From Candidatus Celerinatantimonas neptuna (GTDB lineage Bacteria > Pseudomonadota > Gammaproteobacteria > Enterobacterales > Celerinatantimonadaceae): DNA of 64,000 nt. The translations under genes and the position numbers were made by a program. Positions 1 through 7,655 of this stretch are shown here, piece by piece (position 1 is the first letter of the stretch; every line of letters begins with the position of its first letter). The stretch lies in contig OU461276.1 in assembly GCA_911810475.1 (NCBI GenBank), positions 1,786,001 to 1,850,000 of the forward strand, read 5' to 3'. The notes under the pieces were generated by a model. That model ran no database searches. It was not told the DNA's origin and saw only the letters and a program-made list of their open reading frames with translations.

Positions 1-1
1 T

Positions 2-211
2 GCTTTATTGATTCCCGATTGGAAATGTGTGCTGGATGAGCCCCTAGCCTTGGATCCGTCGATTGATAAAGTATCTCCTGCCCACTGGCCAAGTGATGCG
101 GTAGAACGCAATAAAATTGCCAACCAAATTAATCCAATGAAACACAATGGCACGGTTCGCGCCAACGATCCGCTGTCTGCTTTTCTCGATTATTTCAAAA
201 AAGGAAAATAA
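2..211 (+). CDS. 3' end of a type III-B Cmr operon gene, probably cmr1 (partial)
   Basis: The reading frame is open from the left edge and ends at TAA 209-211, two bases before the cas10 start, so about 69 C-terminal residues are seen and the start lies outside the window. The tail (…DPLSAFLDYFKKGK) carries no diagnostic motif. The name rests on position: in Cmr operons the gene directly before cas10/cmr2 is usually cmr1, whose RAMP-fold product caps the crRNA-guided complex near the 3' end of the crRNA. Any other RAMP or accessory protein would fit the visible part equally well. Confidence 0.5.
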   Translation, partial: ALLIPDWKCVLDEPLALDPSIDKVSPAHWPSDAVERNKIANQINPMKHNGTVRANDPLSAFLDYFKKGK

Positions 212-213
212 TA

Positions 214-2109
214 ATGGAATATTTAGTGGCCATTAGTATTGGCCCGGTCCAAAGTTTGATTGAAGCGGGGCGGCGCAGCCAGGATTTATGGTGTGGTTCG
301 TGGTTGTTATCCGAAGTTGCCCGGGCGGTGGCTTTGAATCTGCATGAAGCTCAAAAGGATTGCTTGATCTTTCCCTGCCCCGAAAATCCGAGTAAGGATC
401 TGCAACCTCAGTCAGCGAAGGATGAGCCCAAGGCCAATATTGCCAATGTGGTGCGGGCTGTGATTAAGGTCGATACGCCAGAACAGCTTAATAAGATTGT
501 CGAAGAAGCTAAAAAGGCTGCCGATGAACGTTTTAGCGAACTTTTTAAATCCGTTGAGGCTGAGCTGAATCAGCGCCCCAACCAAAAAATAGACTGGCCA
601 CGCTGGCAACAGCAGCAGGGCGATCTCATTGAGAAATTTGCTGCCTGGGCTCCATTATCTGATGACTATGCCGACGCTTCCAGGCGGTTAGGTGAATGGC
701 TCAATGCGCGTAAGTGCACCCGTAATTTTGGTCCGATGGCGGATCAAGAGAAAGGCTTGTTTAAATCAACCTTAGATGGGGCCAATAATACACTGACCAA
801 TCATCTGACAACGCCCCGTGACCAACACCAAAAAAAACTGCACAAACACGATTTACTGAATGAAATGCGTTATCTGGGGCTCTCTCAGGATGAAGAGCTG
901 GATGCGTTGGGGCTGATAAAACGCCGGGCCGGCCGGTTAGATCAGTTCACCCCATTTAGCCGGGTGGTTGTCCACCCATGGGTGATGAAACTTAAAGAGC
1001 AATCTCCCCAAATTCTCGATGAGCTGAAGACCAGTTATCAGGCTCTTAAAGAGGAAGGGCTGGTTACGGTGGTGGCAGGTAACCAGAAGTGTTATGAGGA
1101 TTTCCCTTTTGATGCGGAATATCTGTTTTTAAGCCGGGTTGAACAGGCGCTGACTGATGGTCGAGAGCTTAGTGAAGAAGCAATAAATGCGCTGGAGTCG
1201 CTTCAGAAAACTCTGCAAGCCTTACAAAAGGAAGGTTCTGCTCCTGTTCCTTATGGCGTACTGCTCAAAGCCGATGGCGACCGTATGGGGGAGTGCTTTA
1301 AACAGGCGGGTCAGAGTGGTCATTCTAGGGATATTTCTAGAGCGCTGCATGATTTTGCCGAATCGGTTCGATCGATTGTTCGCGGTTGTGGTGGCCATGC
1401 GATCTATACCGGCGGGGATGATGTGTTGGCCTTTGTGCCTCTGGCAACCGCCATGACATGTGCCCAAGCGTTAAATAAAGCGTTTTATGAACAAGTGGCG
1501 CAAAAGTCAGATCCGAAGTTAAAACATAAACCGACTTTATCGGTTGGTCTGGCAATCGGCCATTTTGTACAGCCGATGCGCCAACTTCGCCACCGTGCAA
1601 TTGCCGCAGAGGAACGTGCTAAAGGGAATAAAAAACCGGCCGATCAACAACGCAATGCCATTGCCATTCATCTGGGTATCCGCTCGGGCTTTGAGATGAC
1701 CTGGCGTTGTCGCTGGGATGATCGTGACACATTAGATGCATTATCTGAGTTTGCTAATGCTTTTGAAAAAGGCTGGATGCCCACCCGAATTATGCAAGAT
1801 GTGCGAGAAATGGCCCAACGTTTGAAGTGGACGTATAGTGGACAAGACCAAGACCAACAAGACTACGCTGGCATTCGTAATAGCGAATTTGAACGCATGT
1901 TAATGCGAACGAATTTTGTTGTGAACGAAATTGATCCAAATGAAAAGCCTGAACAGAACGATGACGTCAATAAAAAAATTGTCGAAGCGCTTAAATCCAA
2001 ACTTCGCTCACAGGCCAAAAGGCACTCTCTTGATGCGCTTGCAAATCTACTTGTTTTGGCGCGTTGGTTCAGTGCGAAAACGTCAACAGACATAGGAGGC
2101 GCTGAATAG
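214..2109 (+). CDS. cmr2: Cas10/Cmr2, large subunit of the type III-B effector complex
   Basis: This 631-residue protein opens with the Cmr2-type first segment (ISIGPVQSLIEAGRRSQDLW, residues 7-26). It has the first Palm segment (LLKADGDRMGECF) near residue 350 and an intact GGDD cyclase motif at residues 400-403. Cas10 proteins with GGDD make cyclic oligoadenylate when the complex binds target RNA. There is no N-terminal HD nuclease domain: the protein begins at GPVQ, where HD-bearing forms have about 100 or more extra residues. I also see no clear CxxC zinc-ribbon pair. It starts 2 nt after the previous stop and is followed 2 nt later by cmr3, so it is translated as part of one operon. DNA cleavage by this complex would have to come from another protein. 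Confidence 0.93.
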   Translation: MEYLVAISIGPVQSLIEAGRRSQDLWCGSWLLSEVARAVALNLHEAQKDCLIFPCPENPSKDLQPQSAKDEPKANIANVVRAVIKVDTPEQLNKIVEEAKKAADERFSELFKSVEAELNQRPNQKIDWPRWQQQQGDLIEKFAAWAPLSDDYADASRRLGEWLNARKCTRNFGPMADQEKGLFKSTLDGANNTLTNHLTTPRDQHQKKLHKHDLLNEMRYLGLSQDEELDALGLIKRRAGRLDQFTPFSRVVVHPWVMKLKEQSPQILDELKTSYQALKEEGLVTVVAGNQKCYEDFPFDAEYLFLSRVEQALTDGRELSEEAINALESLQKTLQALQKEGSAPVPYGVLLKADGDRMGECFKQAGQSGHSRDISRALHDFAESVRSIVRGCGGHAIYTGGDDVLAFVPLATAMTCAQALNKAFYEQVAQKSDPKLKHKPTLSVGLAIGHFVQPMRQLRHRAIAAEERAKGNKKPADQQRNAIAIHLGIRSGFEMTWRCRWDDRDTLDALSEFANAFEKGWMPTRIMQDVREMAQRLKWTYSGQDQDQQDYAGIRNSEFERMLMRTNFVVNEIDPNEKPEQNDDVNKKIVEALKSKLRSQAKRHSLDALANLLVLARWFSAKTSTDIGGAE

Positions 2110-2111
2110 TC

Positions 2112-3266
2112 ATGCAGTATTATCTGATTCAACCCAGGGACCCGCTCATTATCCGCTCGGGTCGTCCTTTTGAAGAAATTTCTGATGCACAGGCGGCGCG
2201 TTTTCCACCCCCTTCGACGGTTGCCGGGGCACTGCGAAATATGTATGCCCGAAGTAACGGTCTCCCTTTGGATGAAGCATTATTAAAACTGGCCGTGCGT
2301 GGCCCGCTGGCGGTGAAGCTGGGCCCTAAAGGCAAGGACTGTATTTTGGTACCGAAACCGGCAGATGCACAATATTTCGCTGATCCGACAACGGGTAATC
2401 CCCAACTGATCCGCATGGTGCCCATGAAACCGGCTTCCGGCGAAGGCTGTGATTTACCTAAAGAAGCACTCTATCCGTTATTCCCTGAACAATCATTCAA
2501 AGGTAAACCAGTCCCCGGCCCAAACTGGTGGGCTTTAGATGACCTCATCACATGGCGAAAAGGCACTGAATCGCTTGATTTTAAATCTGTGCAAGAAAAT
2601 AGTTGGACACCCGTTGGACCGGATATTCGCACCCATATTGCGATGGATAATCAACGCCGCGCGTCGGTCAGTGGTCAAATTTTTCAGACCACCGGCCTTT
2701 GTATGTGGCAAAAACCAACGGACAAAGCCCGTTTCCCTGATACATCGATTGGGATTTTAGGGGGAATTGAGGGTGAAATCACGCAGCCTGGCTTGGTTCA
2801 TCTGGGGGGTGAGCGCCGCTTGGCTCAGGTGAAACCTTGTGATTTGTGGCCGAAAATGCCCAAAGAGAGGCTGACATCAACGGCCAAGGTCAACGGTTTA
2901 ATCATTACATTTTTAACCCCGACAATTTTTGAAAACGGCTGGTTACCCGGTTGGCTGAGTGATGAACAGACGCTCATCGGTCAGTTACCGGGGACAGATG
3001 TTACTGTTCAGCTTCGTGCGGCGGCGCTGGATCGTTGGATCCCTCAATCGGGGTGGGATCTGAAGAACAGGCAACCCCGCGCGGCACAAAAAATGATCCC
3101 AGCCGGTGCGACCTATTGGTTTGAGTGCATCGGGCAATCTGTGACAGCCGATGTGATGCAATCGTTATGGATGAGAAATCTGTGTGACGATAAGCAGACG
3201 AACCGTAATGGCTTTGGGTTAGCCCTGCCAGCCCCTTGGATGATTGACGATTCTCATACGATTTAA
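2112..3266 (+). CDS. cmr3: Cmr3, type III-B RAMP protein
   Basis: This 384-residue protein shows the Cmr3 N-terminal pattern: QPRDPLIIRSGRPF at residues 7-20, then FPPPSTVAGALRNMY. The family forms the foot of the Cmr complex with Cmr2 and contacts the 5' handle of the crRNA. The C-terminal region has the RAMP-type glycine-containing stretch NRNGFGLALPAPW. The gene sits 2 nt downstream of cas10 and 12 nt upstream of the chosen cmr4 start. Length and order are normal for the family, and no lesion is seen. Confidence 0.92.
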   Translation: MQYYLIQPRDPLIIRSGRPFEEISDAQAARFPPPSTVAGALRNMYARSNGLPLDEALLKLAVRGPLAVKLGPKGKDCILVPKPADAQYFADPTTGNPQLIRMVPMKPASGEGCDLPKEALYPLFPEQSFKGKPVPGPNWWALDDLITWRKGTESLDFKSVQENSWTPVGPDIRTHIAMDNQRRASVSGQIFQTTGLCMWQKPTDKARFPDTSIGILGGIEGEITQPGLVHLGGERRLAQVKPCDLWPKMPKERLTSTAKVNGLIITFLTPTIFENGWLPGWLSDEQTLIGQLPGTDVTVQLRAAALDRWIPQSGWDLKNRQPRAAQKMIPAGATYWFECIGQSVTADVMQSLWMRNLCDDKQTNRNGFGLALPAPWMIDDSHTI

Positions 3267-3278
3267 AGGATGATCAGC

Positions 3279-4199
3279 ATGTCTTTTTCTATTTACCATT
3301 TAGTGAGCCAGACGATTTTACACTGTGGCACGGGCCAGTCTGTTGGGGTGATTGATCAACCGATAGCCCGGGATCGGGCCAGTTATCTGCCTATTGTGCC
3401 GGGTTCGACCATGCGCGGAGTGATCAAGGCCGCCTTGCAACAATCGGGTTCGGATAATAAAACCGTGATTGAACCGTTATTTGGCAAGGAGCGCCCGGAT
3501 GGCGAAGATACGTTTGCCGGCGCATTGTCGATTAGTGATGCGCATTTATTATTGCTACCGGTTCGCAGTGTTTATGGCATTTTAGCCTATGCCACCTGTC
3601 CGTTTATTTTACAGCGATATCAACAAGATATAAAACCTGATACTGAGTTTGATTTAGCTGAGTTCGGACAGAGCGAAGCGTTATGTCCAGAAGATAGTGT
3701 TAATGTCAAAGATGGCCGGATTGTATTAGAAGATTTGGATTTAAACGTGAGCACAGCAAGCGGTGTTCAGGATTGTGTGCAGCGTTGGGCCAATCATTTG
3801 TCTGAAATTGTCTATCCTGACGATTCGCATGATACGAAAGGCCGTGAGGCCATGCGCAGACGGATTGTCATTTTGCCTGATACAGTCTTTAGTTATTTAG
3901 CTGAAACAGCGACTGAAATCCGTACCCGCATCCGAATTGATCCCGAGACCGGGGTTGTCAAAAAAGGGGCGTTGTGGACAGAAGAAAGCCTGCCGGCCGA
4001 AAGCATGCTCTGGGGCATTGCCACGTTGGAGCAAACACGTAAGGTACCCGATAACACCGATGTCACTTTGCTTCACAAGACACTGGTGAAAGGGGTAGGA
4101 ATAGCGTCACCTTTACAAATCGGCGGGCATGTGGGTACCGGTAAAGGGTTGGTCTGCGTTAAGTTTTCAACCGAGGGGGGAACCGATGAAAACGCGTAG
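3279..4199 (+). CDS. cmr4: Cmr4, backbone RAMP protein and target-RNA ribonuclease of the Cmr complex
   Basis: This 306-residue RAMP protein forms the repeated backbone of the complex. The motif GVIDQPIARDR places an aspartate at residue 26 when translation starts at the ATG at 3279. This matches the catalytic Asp26 of characterised Cmr4 (VVDQPIQR in Pyrococcus), so target-RNA cleavage is expected to be active. An in-frame ATG at 3270 exists, but AAGG at 3265-3268 lies at a good distance from 3279. The glycine-rich RAMP motif near the C-terminus (QIGGHVGTGKGLVCV) is present. The 3' end overlaps the cmr5 start. Confidence 0.93.
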   Translation: MSFSIYHLVSQTILHCGTGQSVGVIDQPIARDRASYLPIVPGSTMRGVIKAALQQSGSDNKTVIEPLFGKERPDGEDTFAGALSISDAHLLLLPVRSVYGILAYATCPFILQRYQQDIKPDTEFDLAEFGQSEALCPEDSVNVKDGRIVLEDLDLNVSTASGVQDCVQRWANHLSEIVYPDDSHDTKGREAMRRRIVILPDTVFSYLAETATEIRTRIRIDPETGVVKKGALWTEESLPAESMLWGIATLEQTRKVPDNTDVTLLHKTLVKGVGIASPLQIGGHVGTGKGLVCVKFSTEGGTDENA

Positions 4200-4668
4200 C
4201 CAGAAAATTGCCCATGCGGCTTATCAACAGGTGGTTGGGCGAGAAAGTCAAAAGACAAAAGAAGAAAATAAAAAATATGGTGCATTAGTGCATAAGTTGC
4301 CGATGATGATTCTGCAAAACGGCTTAGCGCAAACCACCGGTTTTTTATTATCGAAGCAAGAGGCACATTTTAAAGATGTATTAGAGAACCTGCGGGTGGT
4401 TTACCAGCAGGTGGATCCTGATTTGAAGGCTGAATTAGAGAAGAGTCACCAGCCAGTGAATCCTGAATCGAAATGTCTTGACGATAATAAGGCGCTTCAT
4501 CAATACATCATCGAGTCGGATTTATATCCAATGATGAAACTCACCCGCGAGGGCCTTGAAATTGCCGGCTGGCTGCGCCGATACGTACAGGGCATTTTAA
4601 AAATTGATGCAACCGGTGAATCAGAAAATGAGCCGGAAGAAGATAAAAAACCGGAGGTGCAGTCATGA
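4186..4668 (+). CDS. cmr5: Cmr5, small helical subunit of the type III-B complex
   Basis: This 160-residue, largely helical and charged protein begins MKTRSQKIAHAAYQQV, as is typical of Cmr5, the minor backbone subunit that bridges Cmr4 copies. The start overlaps the last 14 nt of cmr4 and the stop overlaps the cmr6 start as ATGA, indicating translational coupling. The acidic tail ([14 protein letters not shown]) is longer than in many homologues. An in-frame start further upstream would run well inside cmr4 and is unlikely. Confidence 0.88.
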   Translation: MKTRSQKIAHAAYQQVVGRESQKTKEENKKYGALVHKLPMMILQNGLAQTTGFLLSKQEAHFKDVLENLRVVYQQVDPDLKAELEKSHQPVNPESKCLDDNKALHQYIIESDLYPMMKLTREGLEIAGWLRRYVQGILKIDATGESENEPEEDKKPEVQS

Positions 4669-5780
4669 CATCACGGGTTTTGGATAATGAAATAGCACTG
4701 ATTCGATGTGCTATTTGGGATGATTTTAAAGCGAGTTCTTGTATCAACCTCGGTTTATGGCTGCAAAAAGGGTTGGCTCAAATTGAAAACAAAAACAAGG
4801 CTAATGATTCAACTTCGGGCGATTCGCCAGCGAAAACAAACCATTTGAACAAAATGGCTAATCTGCCGGCACCCAAGGAATATATTCATGCCTTTGATCA
4901 TTGGTTCGGCGTGACCCAAGATGAAACCCGCTTTGAGCGTTGTGCCTTGACCTTGGAAAACCGTTTACTCATTGGTTTAACCGGCAATGGCGCGCTTGAA
5001 ACAGGCTGTAGCCTGAGTCGAAACTACGGCATGCCGTATATTCCTGGTTCCAGCATCAAGGGGGTGGTGCGGGCCTTTGTTCAGCGTCACCTTTCAGAAT
5101 ACGCATCTGAAATCAGTGAACTGCTTGGCTCAGATGACCCTGATGCATCGAGCCCGCAAAGTGCCTTGGTGACCTTTCACGATGCATGGTGGACTCCACA
5201 TGGCAACAATAAACCCTTTGTGCTGGATGTGGTGACCACGCACCATCAAGCCTATTACAACGGAAAATCAGAAAAACCTTCTGATAAAGACAGCCCGATC
5301 CCGAATCATCTGTTGGCCGTTCAGGGCAGTTTTTTATTCGTGCTTGAAGGTGCGCCCGAACATACCCGCGTATGTGCAACCATGCTGAAAAAGGCACTAC
5401 AGGGCGATGGCATTGGCGCAAAAACCGCAGCCGGTTATGGGTATATGAACGTTGACGATGATCTATTTAAAAAAATTCAGCGTGTTTACCAAGATAGAAT
5501 CAGAGAACGTGAAGATGCGTCATTAAGTCCAGTTCAAAAAAGGTTGCGTAGTCTAACTAAGCAACTTAAGGCTCAGATAGACGCGCATAAACCAGATCCT
5601 TCTGGAAATCTGCGCGAGGAACTAAAGAGTGCTATTTCAGACGCTCGGTCATGGAATGCTGCAGATATTCAAAATTTGCAGGAGTTCGCTCAAAAATGCA
5701 TTAAATTCTGGGATCCCAAAAAGAAAAATAAAAAGCTTAAAGAATTACGTCAACTGGTTATGTCACTCACTCAGAATTAA
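4665..5780 (+). CDS. cmr6: Cmr6, type III-B RAMP protein
   Basis: This 371-residue RAMP protein has the family core: [20 protein letters not shown], then the RAMP signature [17 protein letters not shown] near residues 123-139, and the glycine-rich segment [14 protein letters not shown]. Cmr6 caps the crRNA 3' end with Cmr1. The last 100 or so residues form a lysine-rich helical extension with no function I recognise. It is translationally coupled to cmr5 and is the last canonical cmr gene. The next gene begins 17 nt downstream in the same direction. Confidence 0.92.
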   Translation: MTSRVLDNEIALIRCAIWDDFKASSCINLGLWLQKGLAQIENKNKANDSTSGDSPAKTNHLNKMANLPAPKEYIHAFDHWFGVTQDETRFERCALTLENRLLIGLTGNGALETGCSLSRNYGMPYIPGSSIKGVVRAFVQRHLSEYASEISELLGSDDPDASSPQSALVTFHDAWWTPHGNNKPFVLDVVTTHHQAYYNGKSEKPSDKDSPIPNHLLAVQGSFLFVLEGAPEHTRVCATMLKKALQGDGIGAKTAAGYGYMNVDDDLFKKIQRVYQDRIREREDASLSPVQKRLRSLTKQLKAQIDAHKPDPSGNLREELKSAISDARSWNAADIQNLQEFAQKCIKFWDPKKKNKKLKELRQLVMSLTQN

Positions 5781-5797
5781 AATCAATGGAGGGAAAA

Positions 5798-6514
5798 ATG
5801 TCACAAGACTGGCAACTTTCTGAACTATTAACCAATTTACATGGAGATGTTCAGCATCAGTTAGGTACGGTTAGAAAATCGTTTCAGCACCCGGTTATTA
5901 AAGGCGATGGCACAGAGAATGTCTGGATAGAGCTGTTTAATCAATATTTACCTAAACGCTATCGGGCGAGCCGTGCTTTTGTGGTGGATAGTAACAATCA
6001 ATTTAGTGATCAGATGGATGTCGTCATTTTTGATCGACAATATTCTCCTTTGATTTTTCACTACGCGGAGCAACTGATTATTCCGGCTGAAAGTGTTTAT
6101 GCCGTTTTTGAAGTGAAACAAACGTTAAATAAAAAATATCTCGAAAAAGCTCAAGAACATGTGCAAAGTGTCAGAAAGCTTCATCGTACTAATTTGCCGG
6201 TTCCTCATGCCGGGGGGACTTATCCTCCCAGACCGTTAAAACCAATTTTAGGGGGGATATTAACACTTGAAAATGCAATTCAAACAGAGACACTTCAAAA
6301 ACATTTGGAACCATCTGGTGACCCAGATTCAGATTTGAGTATGGGCTGTGCTGCGGATAATTGTTTTTTCTTTAAAGATTTAGATAGACATCAAATGGTA
6401 ATCAAAGAACATGCTAAAGCAACGACTGCATTTTTATTTGAGCTATTATCGCAGTTACAAAAATGCGCAACGGTTCCGATGATCGATATCCATGCTTATG
6501 GAAAATGGCTTTAG
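5798..6514 (+). CDS. PD-(D/E)XK nuclease-like protein (DUF6602-type) in the Cmr operon
   Basis: This 238-residue protein has the layout of a restriction-endonuclease-like fold: a conserved-looking acidic helix residue (E40 in [12 protein letters not shown]), D74 in the strand QMDVVIFD, and E105-V-K107 in the strand YAVFEVKQ. Together these make a D…ExK active site. It resembles the DUF6602 family. The start at 5798 is chosen because GGAGG lies just before it. It is only 17 nt after cmr6 and directly before the CRISPR leader, so it is probably co-transcribed with the Cmr genes. No CARF or other cyclic-oligoadenylate sensor domain is visible. It could be a DNase partner of the HD-less Cas10 or an independent defence nuclease. 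Confidence 0.75.
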   Translation: MSQDWQLSELLTNLHGDVQHQLGTVRKSFQHPVIKGDGTENVWIELFNQYLPKRYRASRAFVVDSNNQFSDQMDVVIFDRQYSPLIFHYAEQLIIPAESVYAVFEVKQTLNKKYLEKAQEHVQSVRKLHRTNLPVPHAGGTYPPRPLKPILGGILTLENAIQTETLQKHLEPSGDPDSDLSMGCAADNCFFFKDLDRHQMVIKEHAKATTAFLFELLSQLQKCATVPMIDIHAYGKWL

Positions 6515-6648
6515 TTTGACCCAAAAAATAGCTCTTTAAAATTCAGCATTCAAAATCAATAGGTTACAGAGGCCCAAAAAATAAAGGTTAAAATGGGTTA
6601 TTTTGTTTAATTCATTGTTTTTAATAAACTTTGGGTTAAAATGCTCTA
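6515..6648 (+). promoter_or_regulatory. CRISPR leader of the intact array
   Basis: This AT-rich non-coding DNA runs between the nuclease-like gene and the first repeat. It lies on the side opposite the degenerate last repeat, so it should carry the array promoter. Its last 70 or so bases align with the sequence just before the decayed second array at 7252-7322, including GGTTAAA followed by CTA immediately before the repeat, which supports its identity as a leader. Confidence 0.7.
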
Positions 6649-6916
6649 GTCCACTGCCGCATAGGCAGCTTAGAAAAATATGAAAGGTAGACACGCAAGC
6701 CACCAACTGTCCACTGCCGCATAGGCAGCTTAGAAATGACAGCACCACCGTAACCAGAAGGATTGTGAGTCCACTGCCGCATAGGCAGCTTAGAAATTTA
6801 AACGGCTCACAATGGGCTTCATCATGCAGTCCATTGCCGCATAGGCAGCTTAGAAAGCACCAGAATTAAATACATGATGGATTATATTGTCCACTGCCGC
6901 ATAGGCAGCTTAAAAA
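6649..6916 (+). CRISPR. CRISPR array, 5 repeats and 4 spacers, type I-F-style repeat
   Basis: Repeats are 28 nt at 6649-6676, 6709-6736, 6769-6796, 6829-6856 and 6889-6916, separated by four unique 32-nt spacers. Each reads GTCCACTGCCG … AGCTTAGAAA with a 5-bp stem CTGCC/GGCAG around a GCATA loop, as in type I-F repeats processed by Cas6f. Repeat 4 has one change (C to T at its sixth base). Repeat 5 ends AAAAA instead of AGAAA, marking it as the distal, degenerate end. Transcription is therefore left to right, giving a CUUAGAAA 5' handle. No cas6, cas1 or cas2 is visible in the window. Confidence 0.97.
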
Positions 6917-7251
6917 GTGGGGAATAACGATTAAAAATAGGCCCGGACACTTCAATTTAATGAATAAAACACCCATCCTCTGAAACTGTCATCCTAAGGA
7001 TCTGGATTTTGCCTGAATCGTGCAGTTTTATTGTGCAGGTTAACCCGATCAACGTGTGCTTTGCTGGATTCTCTGTGGTTACGCCTTATATTAAATATTA
7101 AAAAGGGGTATCCGGTGGGTGCTAGAGTTGATTCCTTAGGTGATTGAATCACTCTCTGATGAAGAGAAAAGAATGATTCATGCCTTTTAAATGCATGAAT
7201 TATGAGACGCAATTTGTTATTTTTTTACAAAAAATCGGTTATAACTCGCTC
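6917..7251. other. non-coding DNA between the intact and decayed CRISPR arrays
   Basis: No convincing gene is seen. A short inverted repeat (ATTCATGC at 7176-7183, GCATGAAT at 7193-7200) is present. No repeat-like 28-mers occur here, so the two arrays are separate units and not one interrupted array. Confidence 0.5.
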
Positions 7252-7322
7252 AAAATAAAAGAAAAAGTGGATTATTTGAACTGATTCATAGTTTTAATTG
7301 TTATTTAGGTTAAACTTCGCTA
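7252..7322 (+). promoter_or_regulatory. second CRISPR leader copy, diverged
   Basis: About 70 nt that align with the end of the intact leader (6577-6648). Shared blocks in order are AAAATAAA, TTATTT, ATTCAT, GTTTTAAT-like, GGTTAAA and a terminal CTA directly before a repeat. Divergence is spread along the whole length, which suggests an old duplication. Confidence 0.55.
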
Positions 7323-7466
7323 GTTCTGTCATACAGGCAGCTTAGATATTGACCGGGATTTGAGCCGTTGCGATACATTCATTCACGGCCACATGCAGCT
7401 TAGAAATGCACCCGGGCACCACGATTTAAACCGGATTTGTTCACTTCCGTACAGATCGCTTAGTAA
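7323..7466 (+). CRISPR. decayed CRISPR array remnant, 3 degenerate repeats and 2 spacers
   Basis: Three degenerate copies of the type I-F-like repeat are seen at 7323-7348 (26 nt, 2-nt deletion; retains AGGCAGCTTAGA), 7381-7406 (26 nt; retains GCAGCTTAGAAA) and 7439-7466 (28 nt; GTTCACTTCCG start, about 22 of 28 positions fitting the I-F consensus). The two intervals are exactly 32 nt (7349-7380 and 7407-7438), the same as in the intact array. The orientation is the same. The stems are disrupted in all three, so Cas6f processing is probably lost. Confidence 0.72.
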
Positions 7467-7556
7467 TGGATATGTTGGTGTTTTGCGCAAGATGATTGAA
7501 CAGATTCGTGAATGACTAGAACCAATTGTACCCCAATATAATCGTTACTAGTTTGT

Positions 7557-7570
7557 CATACTGCGGTATG
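7557..7570 (+). promoter_or_regulatory. short hairpin in the leader of the PTS gene
   Basis: A perfect stem CATAC/GTATG closes a TGCG loop about 86 nt before the EIIBC start. Beta-glucoside-type PTS genes are often controlled by an antiterminator binding a leader hairpin, but I do not see a following intrinsic terminator or a full antiterminator-binding consensus, so the role is open. Confidence 0.25.
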
Positions 7571-7655
7571 GGAATAGTCCGTGAGCGTTTTCCCGTCGGT
7601 CGAATCGCGGTTTTAGCCCAGATTGCTGAATAGAAAATTTAAGGAGTATGTTGTA

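Noticed and set aside
412-609. Antisense ORFs inside cas10 and other conserved genes
   Set aside because: They overlap well-supported genes on the opposite strand and show no independent signals.
7499-7526. A possible fourth repeat of the decayed array
   Set aside because: It lies at the right 60-nt period, but only a few scattered bases match and no stem remains; below what I would call a repeat.
7470-7620. Riboswitch upstream of the PTS gene
   Set aside because: No known riboswitch core was recognised; only a short hairpin is reported.
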